A stretch of DNA of 64,000 bases from Stenotrophomonas sp. 278 (GCF_003935715.1 NZ_RHPP01000003.1:23118-87117), one strand, 5' to 3'; numbered from the stretch's first letter, positions 7,291-17,793 are shown. The notes: generated by a model from the letters alone, not told the origin. Translations and numbers: made by a program.

Positions 7291-9396
7291 TCAGAAGCGA
7301 TAGCTGAAGCCCAGGCTGACGTTGCGACCAGGCTGGGGAACGGTGCTGGCAAGGAACGAGGCATGGTTCCAGACCTGCTCGTCCGCCAGGTTGGTACCGC
7401 GCAGGAACACCTGGGCATTGGTGTTGGGCACGGTGTAGGCCACGGTCAGGTTGACCATGTCGTACGACGGCGACTCCACCTCGTAGTCGGCAATGTCACG
7501 CTGGCGATTGACCCGGTACAGCTCCAGCTCGGTGTCGAAGGCGCCCAGTGCCCAGTTCACACGGCCACCGAAGCGGGCGGCCGGAATGCGCGGTACGTTG
7601 CCGCCGCCATCGGCGAAGCGGGCCCGGGTGCGGTCGCCGAACAGGGTGGCCGATACCGCGTCGCTGAACTGATAGCCCAGCTCGGCTTCCACGCCGCGGA
7701 ACTCCACATCGGCCTGGGTGTACTTGATCAGGCGGAACGCTTCGTACTGGTCCAGTGTGCGCGCGTAGATGTAGTTGTCCACGTTGTTGGCAAACACGCC
7801 CAGGCTGTAGGTCAGCGGCCCCTCGGACTTGCGCAGGGTCAGCTCGGCGTTCTTAGAGGTTTCCTTGGTGTAGCTGGCGTCGTTGGCAGTGCCGCCGCAG
7901 GTCAGGGCGCTGGGCAGCAGGCCGCACTCGTAGGTGTTCGTCGCCATGTGGATGCCACGGGCGTACAGCTCCTGCGCATGCGGCAGGCGCTGCGAGCGCG
8001 ACAGCGAGAAGGTCAGCGAGGTATCCGGGGTGAACGACCAGATCGCCGCGCCCGAGAACGAGCTGGCGGTGTCGTCGAAGGCCGGGCGGTTACGAACGTC
8101 GCTGCGTGGCTGGTGCTTCAGCCATTCATGGCGTGCGCCCAGCTCGAAGTGCCACTGGTCGTTCACTTCCACATGCTCGACCAGGAACACGCCGGTGGAC
8201 CGGGTGTCCACGGTGGGCAGGAAGGCCTCCACGCCGGTGGCGCTGAACTCGGTATCCGAATGCTGGATGCCGAACACACCGGTGAACGCCCCCAGCGGCA
8301 CGTGCTCCAGCTCCACACGGCTGTCGTAGCCCTTGTTGGCGAAGGTGGTGGTGACCTCGTCGCCGTCGATTTCGTCGTGACTGTAGTCGGTGTAGTTGGC
8401 GCGGAAGCGGACGCGGCTGATGCCCGCGAACGGGTCGCGGTATTCGCCGCGCAGGTCGTAGCGCTTGCTGGTCAGGTTGATCGCGGCCACATGCTCATGG
8501 TCGTGCTCATGATCATGGTCATGCTCATGCTCCTCACCGGCACCATGCTCGTGCGAGCCGCAGTGCAGGGCGCTGCCGTGCGGGTGGCAGCCTTCGTATT
8601 CGTGGCTGTGGCCGGGCAGGCCGTAATCGTCCTCGCGGTAGGAGTAGGCCACGCCCACATAGCCGTTGTCGGTGACCCAGCTGGCCCCGACACTGCCGTT
8701 CTTCGAGCGGCTGAAGGTCGCATCCACGCGCGACTCCTCCAGGTCCGGTGCGCGGTAGTTGTCGGCGTCCTTGTAGGAGCCTTCGGCGTGCAGCACCAGA
8801 TTGTTGCCAACCTGGCCGCTGATCGAGGCCGCGCCCACGCGCTCATCGGCGACGGTGTTGCCACGGATCAGCAGGCGACCCTCCAGGCCGTTCTCGGGCA
8901 GGCGCTCGGGAATCTTGTTGTCCAGCACATTGACTACGCCGCCAATGGCACCGCCGCCGTACAGCAGCGTGGCCGGGCCGCGCAGCACTTCAATGCGCTC
9001 GCCCAGCAGCGGGTCGACGGTGACAGCGTGGTCGGGCGAGATGTCCGAGGCATCCAGCACGGCGGAGCTGTCGGACAGCACCTTCACGCGCGGCGCGGTC
9101 TGTCCACGAATGACCGGGCGACCGGCACCTGCCCCGAACGAGTCAACGCGCACCCCGGGCAGGCCATCCAGCACCTCGCCCAGGTTGCCGCCGCCCTGCT
9201 GGATGCGCTCGGCGCTGATCACGCTGATCGGGGAGGCGACCTTGCTGGCGTCTTCGGCCATGCCGGTGACGTGAATGGTGTCCAGGGTGGAAGCGCTGGG
9301 CGGGGCAGCCTCGGCGTGGGCAGCGCTGGCGGCCATGCCGGATGCGAGCAGGCCCAGGGCAATGGCAGAGGAGAGGGTGGAGCGGGATCGAGACAT
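7291..9396 (-). CDS. znuD: TonB-dependent zinc receptor, ZnuD-like
   Basis: 701 residues with a signal peptide (cleavage near AAHAEA), a plug domain with ERIEVLRGPATLLYGGGAIGG, and a barrel ending in aromatic SFSYRF. An extracellular loop at about residues 258-305 (8486-8620) is extremely rich in His, Asp and Glu (HEHDHDHEHDHEH) and also has CHPHG and CGSHEHG; such loops are typical of ZnuD zinc receptors, where they capture metal. Being first in an operon with a Zur-like regulator and preceded by a Zur-like palindrome supports zinc import across the outer membrane, powered by TonB. Confidence 0.88.
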   Translation of the reverse strand: MSRSRSTLSSAIALGLLASGMAASAAHAEAAPPSASTLDTIHVTGMAEDASKVASPISVISAERIQQGGGNLGEVLDGLPGVRVDSFGAGAGRPVIRGQTAPRVKVLSDSSAVLDASDISPDHAVTVDPLLGERIEVLRGPATLLYGGGAIGGVVNVLDNKIPERLPENGLEGRLLIRGNTVADERVGAASISGQVGNNLVLHAEGSYKDADNYRAPDLEESRVDATFSRSKNGSVGASWVTDNGYVGVAYSYREDDYGLPGHSHEYEGCHPHGSALHCGSHEHGAGEEHEHDHDHEHDHEHVAAINLTSKRYDLRGEYRDPFAGISRVRFRANYTDYSHDEIDGDEVTTTFANKGYDSRVELEHVPLGAFTGVFGIQHSDTEFSATGVEAFLPTVDTRSTGVFLVEHVEVNDQWHFELGARHEWLKHQPRSDVRNRPAFDDTASSFSGAAIWSFTPDTSLTFSLSRSQRLPHAQELYARGIHMATNTYECGLLPSALTCGGTANDASYTKETSKNAELTLRKSEGPLTYSLGVFANNVDNYIYARTLDQYEAFRLIKYTQADVEFRGVEAELGYQFSDAVSATLFGDRTRARFADGGGNVPRIPAARFGGRVNWALGAFDTELELYRVNRQRDIADYEVESPSYDMVNLTVAYTVPNTNAQVFLRGTNLADEQVWNHASFLASTVPQPGRNVSLGFSYRF

Positions 9397-9423
9397 GAGT
9401 CTTCCGTGGCGGGGCGGATAACG

Positions 9424-9440
9424 ATGTTATAACATCACAA
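9424..9440. promoter_or_regulatory. Candidate Zur box of the znuD operon
   Basis: The left half ATGTTATA matches the Zur consensus exactly and the right half at 5 of 8 positions. The core GATGTTATAACATC (9423-9436) is a perfect 14-base palindrome. It lies 28 bases upstream of the receptor start on the minus strand. Confidence 0.6.
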
Positions 9441-9455
9441 CAGACGGGATTGCCA

Positions 9456-9479
9456 GTAGTGACACGCCATGCGTGTCGC
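9456..9479 (+). repeat. SMAG/REP element
   Basis: GTAGTGACACGCC with the stem GACACGC/GCGTGTC, close to the GACACGC subfamily at 29078-29144. It lies between the znuD promoter and ssb. Confidence 0.7.
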
Positions 9480-9715
9480 CGCCATCCCCCAGCACCCGCA
9501 TAACCCGACAACCCGCCACCCCCTTGCCGTACAACCGTTACAGAGGTTTCCGAGTACGCCAGCGGCAAGTCCCGACCCGGCCCAACCGGGTAGAACTGCT
9601 ACCATGTGGCGTTCTGTAACCCACCCAGATTCAATGAGCGGCAGGCGGGATCACGGCTCCTTCCGGACTGTGTAATCTCTCAGACCTGCCCTCGAACAAC
9701 GGAAGAGCACACCCT

Positions 9716-10258
9716 ATGGCGCGCGGCATCAATAAAGTCATCCTGGTCGGCAACCTCGGCAACGACCCGGACGTGAAGTACACCCAGGGCGGCATGGCCA
9801 TCACCCGTATCAGCCTGGCCACTACCAGCGTCCGCAAGGACAAGGATGGCAACCAGCAGGAACGCACCGAATGGCACCGCGTCGTGTTCTTCGGCAAGCT
9901 CGGCGAAATCGCCGGCGAATACCTGCGCAAGGGCAGCTCGGTCTACGTTGAAGGCAGCCTGCGCTACGACAAGTACACCGGCCAGGACGGCGTGGAGAAG
10001 TACTCCACCGACATCATTGCCGACGAAATGCAGATGCTGGGCGGTCGTGGTGAAGGCGGCGGCGGCGGTGGTGGTGGCGGCAACTACGGCGGCGACCGTC
10101 CGCAGCGCCAGCAGGCTCCGCGCCAGGAGTACGGCGGCGGTGGCAACCAGCGTGGCGGTGGCGGCGGTGGCTACGGCCAGCAGCAGCGCCCGCAGCAGCA
10201 GCCGCAGCAGTCGGCTCCGCCGATGGATGATTTTGCGGACGACGATATTCCGTTCTGA
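9716..10258 (+). CDS. ssb: Single-stranded DNA-binding protein
   Basis: 180 residues. The OB-fold domain occupies the first ~110 residues (start [21 protein letters not shown]), followed by a Gly-rich, Arg/Gln-rich flexible linker and the acidic tip [10 protein letters not shown], which recruits repair and replication proteins. Binds ssDNA as a tetramer in replication, recombination and repair. Length and tip are normal. A strong intrinsic terminator follows. Confidence 0.97.
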   Translation: MARGINKVILVGNLGNDPDVKYTQGGMAITRISLATTSVRKDKDGNQQERTEWHRVVFFGKLGEIAGEYLRKGSSVYVEGSLRYDKYTGQDGVEKYSTDIIADEMQMLGGRGEGGGGGGGGGNYGGDRPQRQQAPRQEYGGGGNQRGGGGGGYGQQQRPQQQPQQSAPPMDDFADDDIPF

Positions 10259-10286
10259 TCGCTGGAACGAAAGCTGTCTTCTGACG

Positions 10287-10324
10287 AAGCCCCGGAATGC
10301 CTAGCGCACTCCGGGGCTTTTGCT
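10287..10324 (+). terminator. Intrinsic terminator of ssb
   Basis: AAGCCCCGGA (10287-10296) pairs with TCCGGGGCTT (10310-10319) around a 13-base loop, followed by TTGCTT. It begins 28 bases after the ssb stop. Confidence 0.85.
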
Positions 10325-10382
10325 TCGTGGATGCTGCACTTTCGGTGCAGACATTTGGGGTGGGACGCAGCTGCTTGCAGGG

Positions 10383-10422
10383 TGTTGCTCATTAGGCGAC
10401 AATCGTTGCCTAATGAGCAACA
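10383..10422. promoter_or_regulatory. 15-bp inverted repeat over the MNT start codon
   Basis: TGTTGCTCATTAGGC and GCCTAATGAGCAACA are perfect complements separated by 10 bases. The right arm contains the ATG (10413) of the HTH-nucleotidyltransferase gene. It can be an operator bound by the protein's own winged helix, or an mRNA hairpin that masks the start. Confidence 0.75.
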
Positions 10423-11042
10423 TTTCGCCCTTGATCGATGTTCTATTCCCGGCCACTCGTCAACAGGTGCTGGCTGTTCTGCTGCTGCAGCCGGATACCA
10501 GCTTTCACCTGCGCGAACTGGCAAGAATTATCGGGAGCCACGCAGGCACGCTCGGGCGTGAGCTCGATAAGCTCACCGAGTCTGGATTGCTGTTGCGAAG
10601 CGCACAGGGAAATCAGGTGCGCTATCGCGCGGATCGCTCATGCCTGCTGTTTGAAGAGCTGGCAACCATCTTTCGTAAGACCCATGGCGCTGTGCCCGCG
10701 CTGCGTGCCGCGCTTGCACCGTTGAGTGCTGGTGTTTCCGTGGCTTGGATCTTCGGGTCGTTGGCACGCGGCGCAGAAGTGTCCGGCAGCGACATTGATC
10801 TGCTGGTGGTCGGAGACCTGGGATTCGTTGATCTGGTGCGGGCTGTCCATCCGGTCCAGGAACTTCTGCAACGGGAGGTCAATCCGGTCTTGTACGCTCG
10901 GGAAGAATTCTTGCGAAGGCTGCACGCAGGCGACACGTTTGCAAGTGAGTTGCTCTCCAAGCCTAAGCTTCTCGTCGTAGGGGACATGGATGACGTTGGA
11001 AAACTTGCTGGCAATCCGTCAGCTGCTGGAACACCAGGCTGA
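10413..11042 (+). CDS. Winged-helix nucleotidyltransferase (MNT-type antitoxin)
   Basis: 209 residues, fused from an N-terminal winged helix (HLRELARIIGSHAGTLGRELDKL) and a minimal nucleotidyltransferase domain with the signature GSLARGAEVSGSDIDLLVVG. In MNT-HEPN systems such proteins neutralise a HEPN ribonuclease by nucleotidylating it, and HTH-MNT fusions of this kind usually precede a HEPN-like gene. The start is set at the ATG inside the large inverted repeat (10413); the longer reading from 10320 begins inside the ssb terminator. No ribosome site precedes the ATG, so a leaderless transcript or a structured start is possible. The 3' end overlaps the next gene by 53 bases. Confidence 0.75.
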   Translation: MSNISPLIDVLFPATRQQVLAVLLLQPDTSFHLRELARIIGSHAGTLGRELDKLTESGLLLRSAQGNQVRYRADRSCLLFEELATIFRKTHGAVPALRAALAPLSAGVSVAWIFGSLARGAEVSGSDIDLLVVGDLGFVDLVRAVHPVQELLQREVNPVLYAREEFLRRLHAGDTFASELLSKPKLLVVGDMDDVGKLAGNPSAAGTPG

Positions 11043-11223
11043 CGCCGGCGCTACGTTCAGGGGTAACGTGCCTGTCAGGACCGTTGATGACTACAACGAG
11101 GCGATACGGCGGCTATCGGCTTGGTTCGATGATCCACCGGAGCGTGGAAGCGATGAGGGCAACGCGTTTGAAGCGTTGCTGATGCGGGTCGCGGAGTACG
11201 AAAGCGAGCATTTTCCGATCTGA
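10990..11223 (+). CDS. Chimeric remnant: HEPN-type start joined to HigA-type N-domain
   Basis: 77 residues. The first ~20 (MTLENLLAIRQLLEHQADAG) look like the beginning of the HEPN-like proteins that normally follow HTH-MNT genes. From residue ~24 the sequence changes to PVRTVDDYNEAIRRLSAWF ... AEYESEHFPI, which matches the N-terminal segment of HigA-type antitoxins (typically ending YEEEHYPI), and stops exactly where HigA would continue into its helix-turn-helix. The simplest reading is a recombination scar that removed the HEPN toxin and left a short hybrid. It could still be translated by coupling to the overlapping upstream gene. Family matches are from memory. Confidence 0.5.
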   Translation: MTLENLLAIRQLLEHQADAGATFRGNVPVRTVDDYNEAIRRLSAWFDDPPERGSDEGNAFEALLMRVAEYESEHFPI

Positions 11224-11239
11224 GGTGGCTGGCCGTCGC

Positions 11240-11262
11240 AGCCACGCAGGGCGTGGCTCTAC
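11240..11262 (-). repeat. SMAG/REP element
   Basis: CCACGC-subfamily REP in minus orientation, ending GGCTCTAC, 16 bases after the chimeric gene. Confidence 0.85.
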
Positions 11263-11365
11263 GAAGTGGGATGCATCCCGAGCATCCCGAGAGGGGCTGC
11301 ATGGTGCCCCCAGCATGCATTTTTGTGCGCTGCGTCTTTCATTGGATCGATTTAGTGCCGTATGG

Positions 11366-11379
11366 TGCAATCGATTGCA
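11366..11379. promoter_or_regulatory. LacI-family operator of the plus-strand sugar arm
   Basis: TGCAATCGATTGCA is a perfect palindrome with a central CG. It is identical to the core of the site at 20107-20122 and lies 49 bases before the first gene of the arm. The regulator is most likely the LacI protein at 20187-21218. Confidence 0.75.
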
Positions 11380-11427
11380 TTGCAGTGAATCGTTGCGTTT
11401 GATACCGGTTGGGAGGCCGGTGGGCGA

Positions 11428-12324
<897 letters not shown>

Positions 12325-12353
12325 AATGATATCCACCCAGGTGAAGTAGACCC

Positions 12354-14042
12354 ATGGCAGACAATCATTACGACGCCATCGTTGTTGGCTCGGGAATCAG
12401 TGGCGGTTGGGCGGCAAAGGAACTGACCGAAAAAGGTCTCAAAGTGTTGATGCTGGAACGTGGTCGCAACATCGAGCACGTCAAGGACTACGTCAACGCG
12501 ATGAAAGAGGCGTGGGACTTCCCGCACCGCAACCGGCCGACCCAGGCGATGAAGGCCGACTTCCCCGTGCTGATGCGCGACTACGGCCTGGTCGAGAACC
12601 TTGAGGGCATGTGGGCCGACGAGAAGGACTCGCCCTACATCGAGACAAAGCGCTTCGACTGGTTCCGCGGCTATCACGTGGGTGGCCGTTCGCTGTTGTG
12701 GGGGCGGCAAAGCTATCGCTTCTCGGACCTGGATTTTGAGGCAAACAAGAAGGACGGCATCGCGACCGACTGGCCGATCCGCTACGCCGACATCGCGCCC
12801 TGGTACGACCATGTGGAGAAGTTCGCCGGCATCGCCGGCACCCGCGAAGGGCTGGACGTGCTGCCAGATGGGCAGTTCCTGCCGCCGATCCCGTTGAACA
12901 TCGTCGAGAAGGACGTGGCCGCGCGGATCAAGAAGGCCTTTGGCGGCACCCGCCACATGATTCACTCGCGCACCGCGAACATCACCCAGCCGATGCCGGA
13001 GCAGGGGCGGGTCAACTGCCAGTACCGCAACAAGTGCATCCTCGGCTGCCCCTTCGGGGCCTACTTCTCGACCCAGGCTGCGACGCTGCCGGCCGCAATG
13101 AAGACCGGCAATCTGACCCTGCGGCCGTTCTCGATCGTCAAGGAAGTGCTGTACGACAAGGACCGCAAGCGCGCGCGGGGCGTGGAAGTCATCGATGCCG
13201 AAACCGGCCAGACCTACCAGTACACCGCCAAGGTCATCTTCCTCAATGCCTCGTCGTTCAACTCGACCTGGATGCTGATGAACTCGGCCACCGATATCTG
13301 GGAAGGCGGGCTGGGATCCTCGTCCGGCGAACTCGGCCACAACGTGATGGACCATCACTTCGGGGCCGGTGCCTCCGGTCGCGTCGAAGGCTATGACGAC
13401 AAATACTACTTCGGGCGTCGCCCCTGTGGGTTCTACGTTCCGCGCTTCCGCAACGTCACCGCGGATGACAAACGTGGCTATCGACGCGGTTTCGGCTACC
13501 AGGGCGGTGCCAGCCGCAATGGCTGGTCGCGCGAGATCGCCGAGATGAACATCGGGGCCGACCTGAAAGAAGCGCTGACCGTGCCGGGCGATTGGCGCAT
13601 CGGCATGACCGGCTTCGGCGAGATGCTGCCGCATCACGACAACACGATCCGACTGGACAAGGACAAGAAGGACAAGTGGGGCCTGCCGGTGTTGGCGATG
13701 GACGTCTCCATGCGCACCAACGAGCTGGCGATGCGCAAGGACATGGCCACCGATGCGGCCGAGATGCTGGAGGCCGCGGGCGTAAAGGACGTGCAGACGT
13801 TCGACAACGACTACGCCCCGGGCAAGGGCATCCACGAGATGGGTACCGCGCGCATGGGCCGTGATCGCAAAAGCTCGGTGCTGAACCAGCACAACCAGGT
13901 CTGGGATGCGCCGAACGTCTATGTGACCGATGGGGCCTGCATGACCTCCAGCGCCTGCGTGAATCCTTCACTGACCTACATGGCATTGACCGCCCGCGCC
14001 GCCGACCATGCGGTGCGCGAACTGAAAGCGGGGAACCTGTAA
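12354..14042 (+). CDS. GMC oxidoreductase, glucoside 3-dehydrogenase-type large subunit
   Basis: 562 residues. FAD-binding GxGxxG at the N-terminus (VVGSGISGGWAAKEL), the substrate-domain motif HVGGRSLLWGRQSYR, a conserved Cys-rich stretch CQYRNKCILGCPFGA, and the GMC C-terminal signature HEMGTARMG ... DGACMTSSACVNPSLT. This is the group that oxidises sugars or glycosides (gluconate 2-, glucoside 3-dehydrogenases) and passes electrons to a cytochrome c. No signal peptide of its own; such subunits are co-exported with the Tat-bearing small subunit, which is the next gene and starts at the last base of this stop codon. Confidence 0.85.
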   Translation: MADNHYDAIVVGSGISGGWAAKELTEKGLKVLMLERGRNIEHVKDYVNAMKEAWDFPHRNRPTQAMKADFPVLMRDYGLVENLEGMWADEKDSPYIETKRFDWFRGYHVGGRSLLWGRQSYRFSDLDFEANKKDGIATDWPIRYADIAPWYDHVEKFAGIAGTREGLDVLPDGQFLPPIPLNIVEKDVAARIKKAFGGTRHMIHSRTANITQPMPEQGRVNCQYRNKCILGCPFGAYFSTQAATLPAAMKTGNLTLRPFSIVKEVLYDKDRKRARGVEVIDAETGQTYQYTAKVIFLNASSFNSTWMLMNSATDIWEGGLGSSSGELGHNVMDHHFGAGASGRVEGYDDKYYFGRRPCGFYVPRFRNVTADDKRGYRRGFGYQGGASRNGWSREIAEMNIGADLKEALTVPGDWRIGMTGFGEMLPHHDNTIRLDKDKKDKWGLPVLAMDVSMRTNELAMRKDMATDAAEMLEAAGVKDVQTFDNDYAPGKGIHEMGTARMGRDRKSSVLNQHNQVWDAPNVYVTDGACMTSSACVNPSLTYMALTARAADHAVRELKAGNL

Positions 14043-14617
14043 TGGAGCGTCGCGAACTTTTGAAGATGATTGTCGCCGCCACCGGTGCAGCCATGATCGG
14101 CCTGCCGGCGCTGGCCAGCGGGCAGGCACCGGCGGCGGGCGCGAAGGCCGCCTTCTCGGCCGCTGACATCGCCCTGATGGACGAGATTGCCGATACCATC
14201 CTGCCGCGGACCAAAACACCCGGTGCCAAGGACACCGGCATTGGTGCCTTCATGGCGACGTTCGTGGCCGACTGTTACACCGCGCAGCAGCAGGCCACGT
14301 TCCGTGCGGGTTTGGCTGACATAGACAAACGGGCCGGCGGGCAGTTCGTCTCGCTCGCCCCGCAGGCCCGTACCGAGCTTCTGCGCGCGGTGGATGCGGA
14401 TGCGAAGAAGCACGCAGCCGTCAGCACTGGTCCCAGCAACGCGGAGTCAGCGGAAGCAAAGGCGCATTACTTCACCATGCTCAAGCAGCTGACCATCTTC
14501 GGCTTCTTCACCTCGAAGATCGGCGCAACCGAGGTGCTGCAGTACGTCGCCGTTCCCGGCCGCTACGACGGGGACGTGGCTTATGTCCCCGGTACGGCAG
14601 CCTGGGCGACCGGCTGA
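14042..14617 (+). CDS. Dehydrogenase small subunit (gluconate 2-dehydrogenase subunit 3 family)
   Basis: 191 residues with an N-terminal twin-arginine-type signal (ERRELLKMIVAATGAAMIG). The mature part (AADIALMDEIADTILPRTKTPGA ... FMATFVADCYT) is the gluconate 2-dehydrogenase subunit 3 family. It forms the membrane/periplasm-targeting partner of the GMC subunit and carries it through the Tat pathway as a complex. The start overlaps the large-subunit stop (TAATG), a sign of translational coupling. Confidence 0.85.
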   Translation: MERRELLKMIVAATGAAMIGLPALASGQAPAAGAKAAFSAADIALMDEIADTILPRTKTPGAKDTGIGAFMATFVADCYTAQQQATFRAGLADIDKRAGGQFVSLAPQARTELLRAVDADAKKHAAVSTGPSNAESAEAKAHYFTMLKQLTIFGFFTSKIGATEVLQYVAVPGRYDGDVAYVPGTAAWATG

Positions 14618-14660
14618 CAGATCCCAACCATTCGTCAATTGACTGCAAATCAGGAACACG

Positions 14661-15404
14661 ATGACCCGACCCCTTCTGATGGCGGCCTGCCTGCTGGCGG
14701 CCGCCCCTGCATTGGCTGCACCCAAAGGCGATCCCGCGCGCGATCCCGCGACGACCGAAGCCTGGACGCCCGAACCTGCCATCGTGGCCACGCCGCCGGG
14801 CGGCGCACCCTCTGACGCGATCGTGCTGTTCGATGGCAAAGACACATCCGCCTGGGAGGCGGAGCAGGGTGGTCGCGTGCCCTGGACCGTGGCCCACGGC
14901 GCGATGACGGTGGTGCCGGGCAGCAAGGGCATCCGTACCCGCGAGAAGTTCTGCGACATCCAGTTGCACGTCGAGTGGCGCAGCCCGACGGAAACGAAGG
15001 GCTTTGAAGGCCAGGACCGTGGCAACAGCGGCATCTTCCTGCAGGAGTTGTATGAGCTGCAGGTGCTCGACAGCTACAGGAACCCCACCTATGCCAATGG
15101 CCAGGCCGGCTCGATCTACAAGCAGGCCATGCCACTGGCGAATGCCTCGCGCCCTCCGGGCGAGTGGCAGACCTACGATGTCATCTGGAAGGCCCCGCGC
15201 TTTTCACCGGGCGGTGGCCTGATCTCACCGGCCCGCATCACCGTGCTGCACAACGGCGTGCTGGTACAGAACGACACCGTGGTGTCCGGCAAGACCGAGT
15301 ACATCGGCGCACCCTCGTACGCCCCCCACGACTGCGCGCCCCTTTACCTGCAGGAACACGCCTCCAAGGTCAGCTACCGCAACATCTGGGTACGCAAGCT
15401 CTAA
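14661..15404 (+). CDS. DUF1080 protein, 3-keto-glycoside hydrolase type
   Basis: 247 residues with a Sec signal peptide (LLMAACLLAAAPALAAP). The single domain is DUF1080, a jelly-roll fold related to concanavalin-like lectins: LFDGKDTSAWE, DIQLHVEWRSP, GNSGIFLQ, YELQVLDSY, GEWQTYDVIWKAPRF and a C-terminal YRNIWVRKL are all family hallmarks. Several members cleave glycosides whose sugar was first oxidised to the 3-keto form. Location right behind the dehydrogenase genes supports that role here. A REP ends the plus-strand arm. Confidence 0.85.
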   Translation: MTRPLLMAACLLAAAPALAAPKGDPARDPATTEAWTPEPAIVATPPGGAPSDAIVLFDGKDTSAWEAEQGGRVPWTVAHGAMTVVPGSKGIRTREKFCDIQLHVEWRSPTETKGFEGQDRGNSGIFLQELYELQVLDSYRNPTYANGQAGSIYKQAMPLANASRPPGEWQTYDVIWKAPRFSPGGGLISPARITVLHNGVLVQNDTVVSGKTEYIGAPSYAPHDCAPLYLQEHASKVSYRNIWVRKL

Positions 15405-15414
15405 AGAGAACCCC

Positions 15415-15437
15415 GTAGAGCCACGCCCTGCGTGGCT
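15415..15437 (+). repeat. SMAG/REP element between convergent arms
   Basis: CCACGC-subfamily REP starting GTAGAGCC, 10 bases after the DUF1080 stop and 16 before the convergent cytochrome gene end. It may help separate the two transcripts. Confidence 0.85.
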
Positions 15438-15453
15438 TCGCGGTGCCGGACTA

Positions 15454-15750
15454 CTACTTGGCCAGATACGCGGCCAAATCATCAATCTCCTGCGACGACA
15501 ATTGCGCAAACGGCGGCATCAACCCACCGCCTTTCCTGATCTTCTCCTTGATCTGCGCCGCATCCAGCCTTTTGCTCACATCGGTAAGCGCAGGAAACGT
15601 CGGCGGCACCCCAGCCCGATTCGCCCCATGGCAGGCCACGCAATGCACGCTGTAGAGCTTCTCGCCCGCCGCCGGATCCTCCTTGGACCACGCGGCAGGT
15701 GCCAGCATCGAACCACACAGCGCTACAGCAGACATCAGCATCACTTTCAC
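15454..15750 (-). CDS. Small periplasmic cytochrome c
   Basis: 98 residues with a signal peptide (cleavage about AAWSKE). One haem c site, Cys37-V-A-Cys40-His41, and a likely axial Met78 in GGGLMPPF; the fold is that of cytochrome c551/552. It is the last gene of the minus-strand arm and is the obvious electron acceptor for the periplasmic GMC dehydrogenase encoded on the other arm. Operon position (20 bases after the preceding gene) supports co-expression. Confidence 0.88.
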   Translation of the reverse strand: MKVMLMSAVALCGSMLAPAAWSKEDPAAGEKLYSVHCVACHGANRAGVPPTFPALTDVSKRLDAAQIKEKIRKGGGLMPPFAQLSSQEIDDLAAYLAK

Positions 15751-15770
15751 AACACAAACTCCTTCGCTTG

Positions 15771-16637
15771 CTAGCGCTTTGCGCGGGCGGGCAGGGTGGT
15801 GGTCAGGTGTTCACGCAGGTACTCGGCCCCGGTGTTGATGATGGTGGCCGGGTCACGCGGCTGGTCATGCTCGACGATATACCACTGCACCTTGGCATCG
15901 CCGGCGGCTGGCAGAATCACGCTCCAGTCGAGTACGCCCTGGCCAACGGCGGCGAATCCGCCTTCTTCCTTGTTCTGGCCCGCTGGCGCGTTGTCCTTGG
16001 CGTGCACGGCGAACATGCGGCCATTGAATTTCTTCAGCATCACGGCGGGGTCGTAACCCGCACGTGCCACCCAGGCCAGGTCCAGTTCGGTCTGCAGGTC
16101 GGGGCCGGCCGCAGCGAACAGCAGTTCCAGCCCGGTTTTGCCGTCGTAGTCGACCAGCTCGAAGTCGTGGTTGTGGTAGGCCAGATGCATGCCCTGGGCC
16201 TTCACCTTTGCTGCGAGCTGGCCGAGTTCCTTGCCCAGCGCGGTCCAGCCGGCCGCATCCTTCGGGCGGTCATTTTCGTTCAGATACGGCACGACCAGCG
16301 TGGTGTTTCCGATCGCACGATTGAAGGCGATTGCGCTGTCCAGATCCTTGCGCAGGTCCGCCAGCTGCGTATGCGACGAGATCGCCTTGATTGAATAGCG
16401 GTCCAGAAGCTGCTTGAGCTCCGCAGCGCTGACGTTCTGCGTGCCCACGGTTTCCACCGCGTGCACGCCGGCATCGTGGACGATCTTCAACTGCTGGTCG
16501 AGCGAGCCGGCATTGCGCAGCGTGTACATCTGCACCGCGATGGGTTTCTGCGCGCTGGTGACGTCGGCGGCGAAAGCGGGCAGGGCGGCAAGCAACAGCA
16601 GCGCGAGGGTGGTGGTCCGGCGTGTACGGGTCTTCAT
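15771..16637 (-). CDS. Exported sugar isomerase/epimerase (TIM barrel)
   Basis: 288 residues with a signal peptide (LALLLLAALPAFAAD). TIM-barrel isomerase/epimerase family: AVQMYTLR at strand 1, LAYHNHDFEL, ELDLAWVARAG and FAVHAKD supply the expected Glu/Asp/His metal ligands. Start set at the ATG at 16637, preceded by GGAG; a longer frame from 16712 has no support. Third exported-or-cytosolic enzyme of its fold in this regulon, which suggests several consecutive keto-sugar conversions or broad substrate range. Confidence 0.8.
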   Translation of the reverse strand: MKTRTRRTTTLALLLLAALPAFAADVTSAQKPIAVQMYTLRNAGSLDQQLKIVHDAGVHAVETVGTQNVSAAELKQLLDRYSIKAISSHTQLADLRKDLDSAIAFNRAIGNTTLVVPYLNENDRPKDAAGWTALGKELGQLAAKVKAQGMHLAYHNHDFELVDYDGKTGLELLFAAAGPDLQTELDLAWVARAGYDPAVMLKKFNGRMFAVHAKDNAPAGQNKEEGGFAAVGQGVLDWSVILPAAGDAKVQWYIVEHDQPRDPATIINTGAEYLREHLTTTLPARAKR

Positions 16638-16656
16638 CAAGCACTCCTGCTGGAAT

Positions 16657-17781
<1,125 letters not shown>

Positions 17782-17793
17782 CGGTGTGTGTCC

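Noticed and set aside
6958-9432. An 824-residue plus-strand frame across the znuD-like gene
   Set aside because: Antisense shadow of a clear TonB receptor; low-complexity sequence with no motif.
10060-10220. Gly/Gln-rich repeats in ssb considered as an expansion
   Set aside because: A Gly/Gln-rich linker is normal in SSB proteins of this group.
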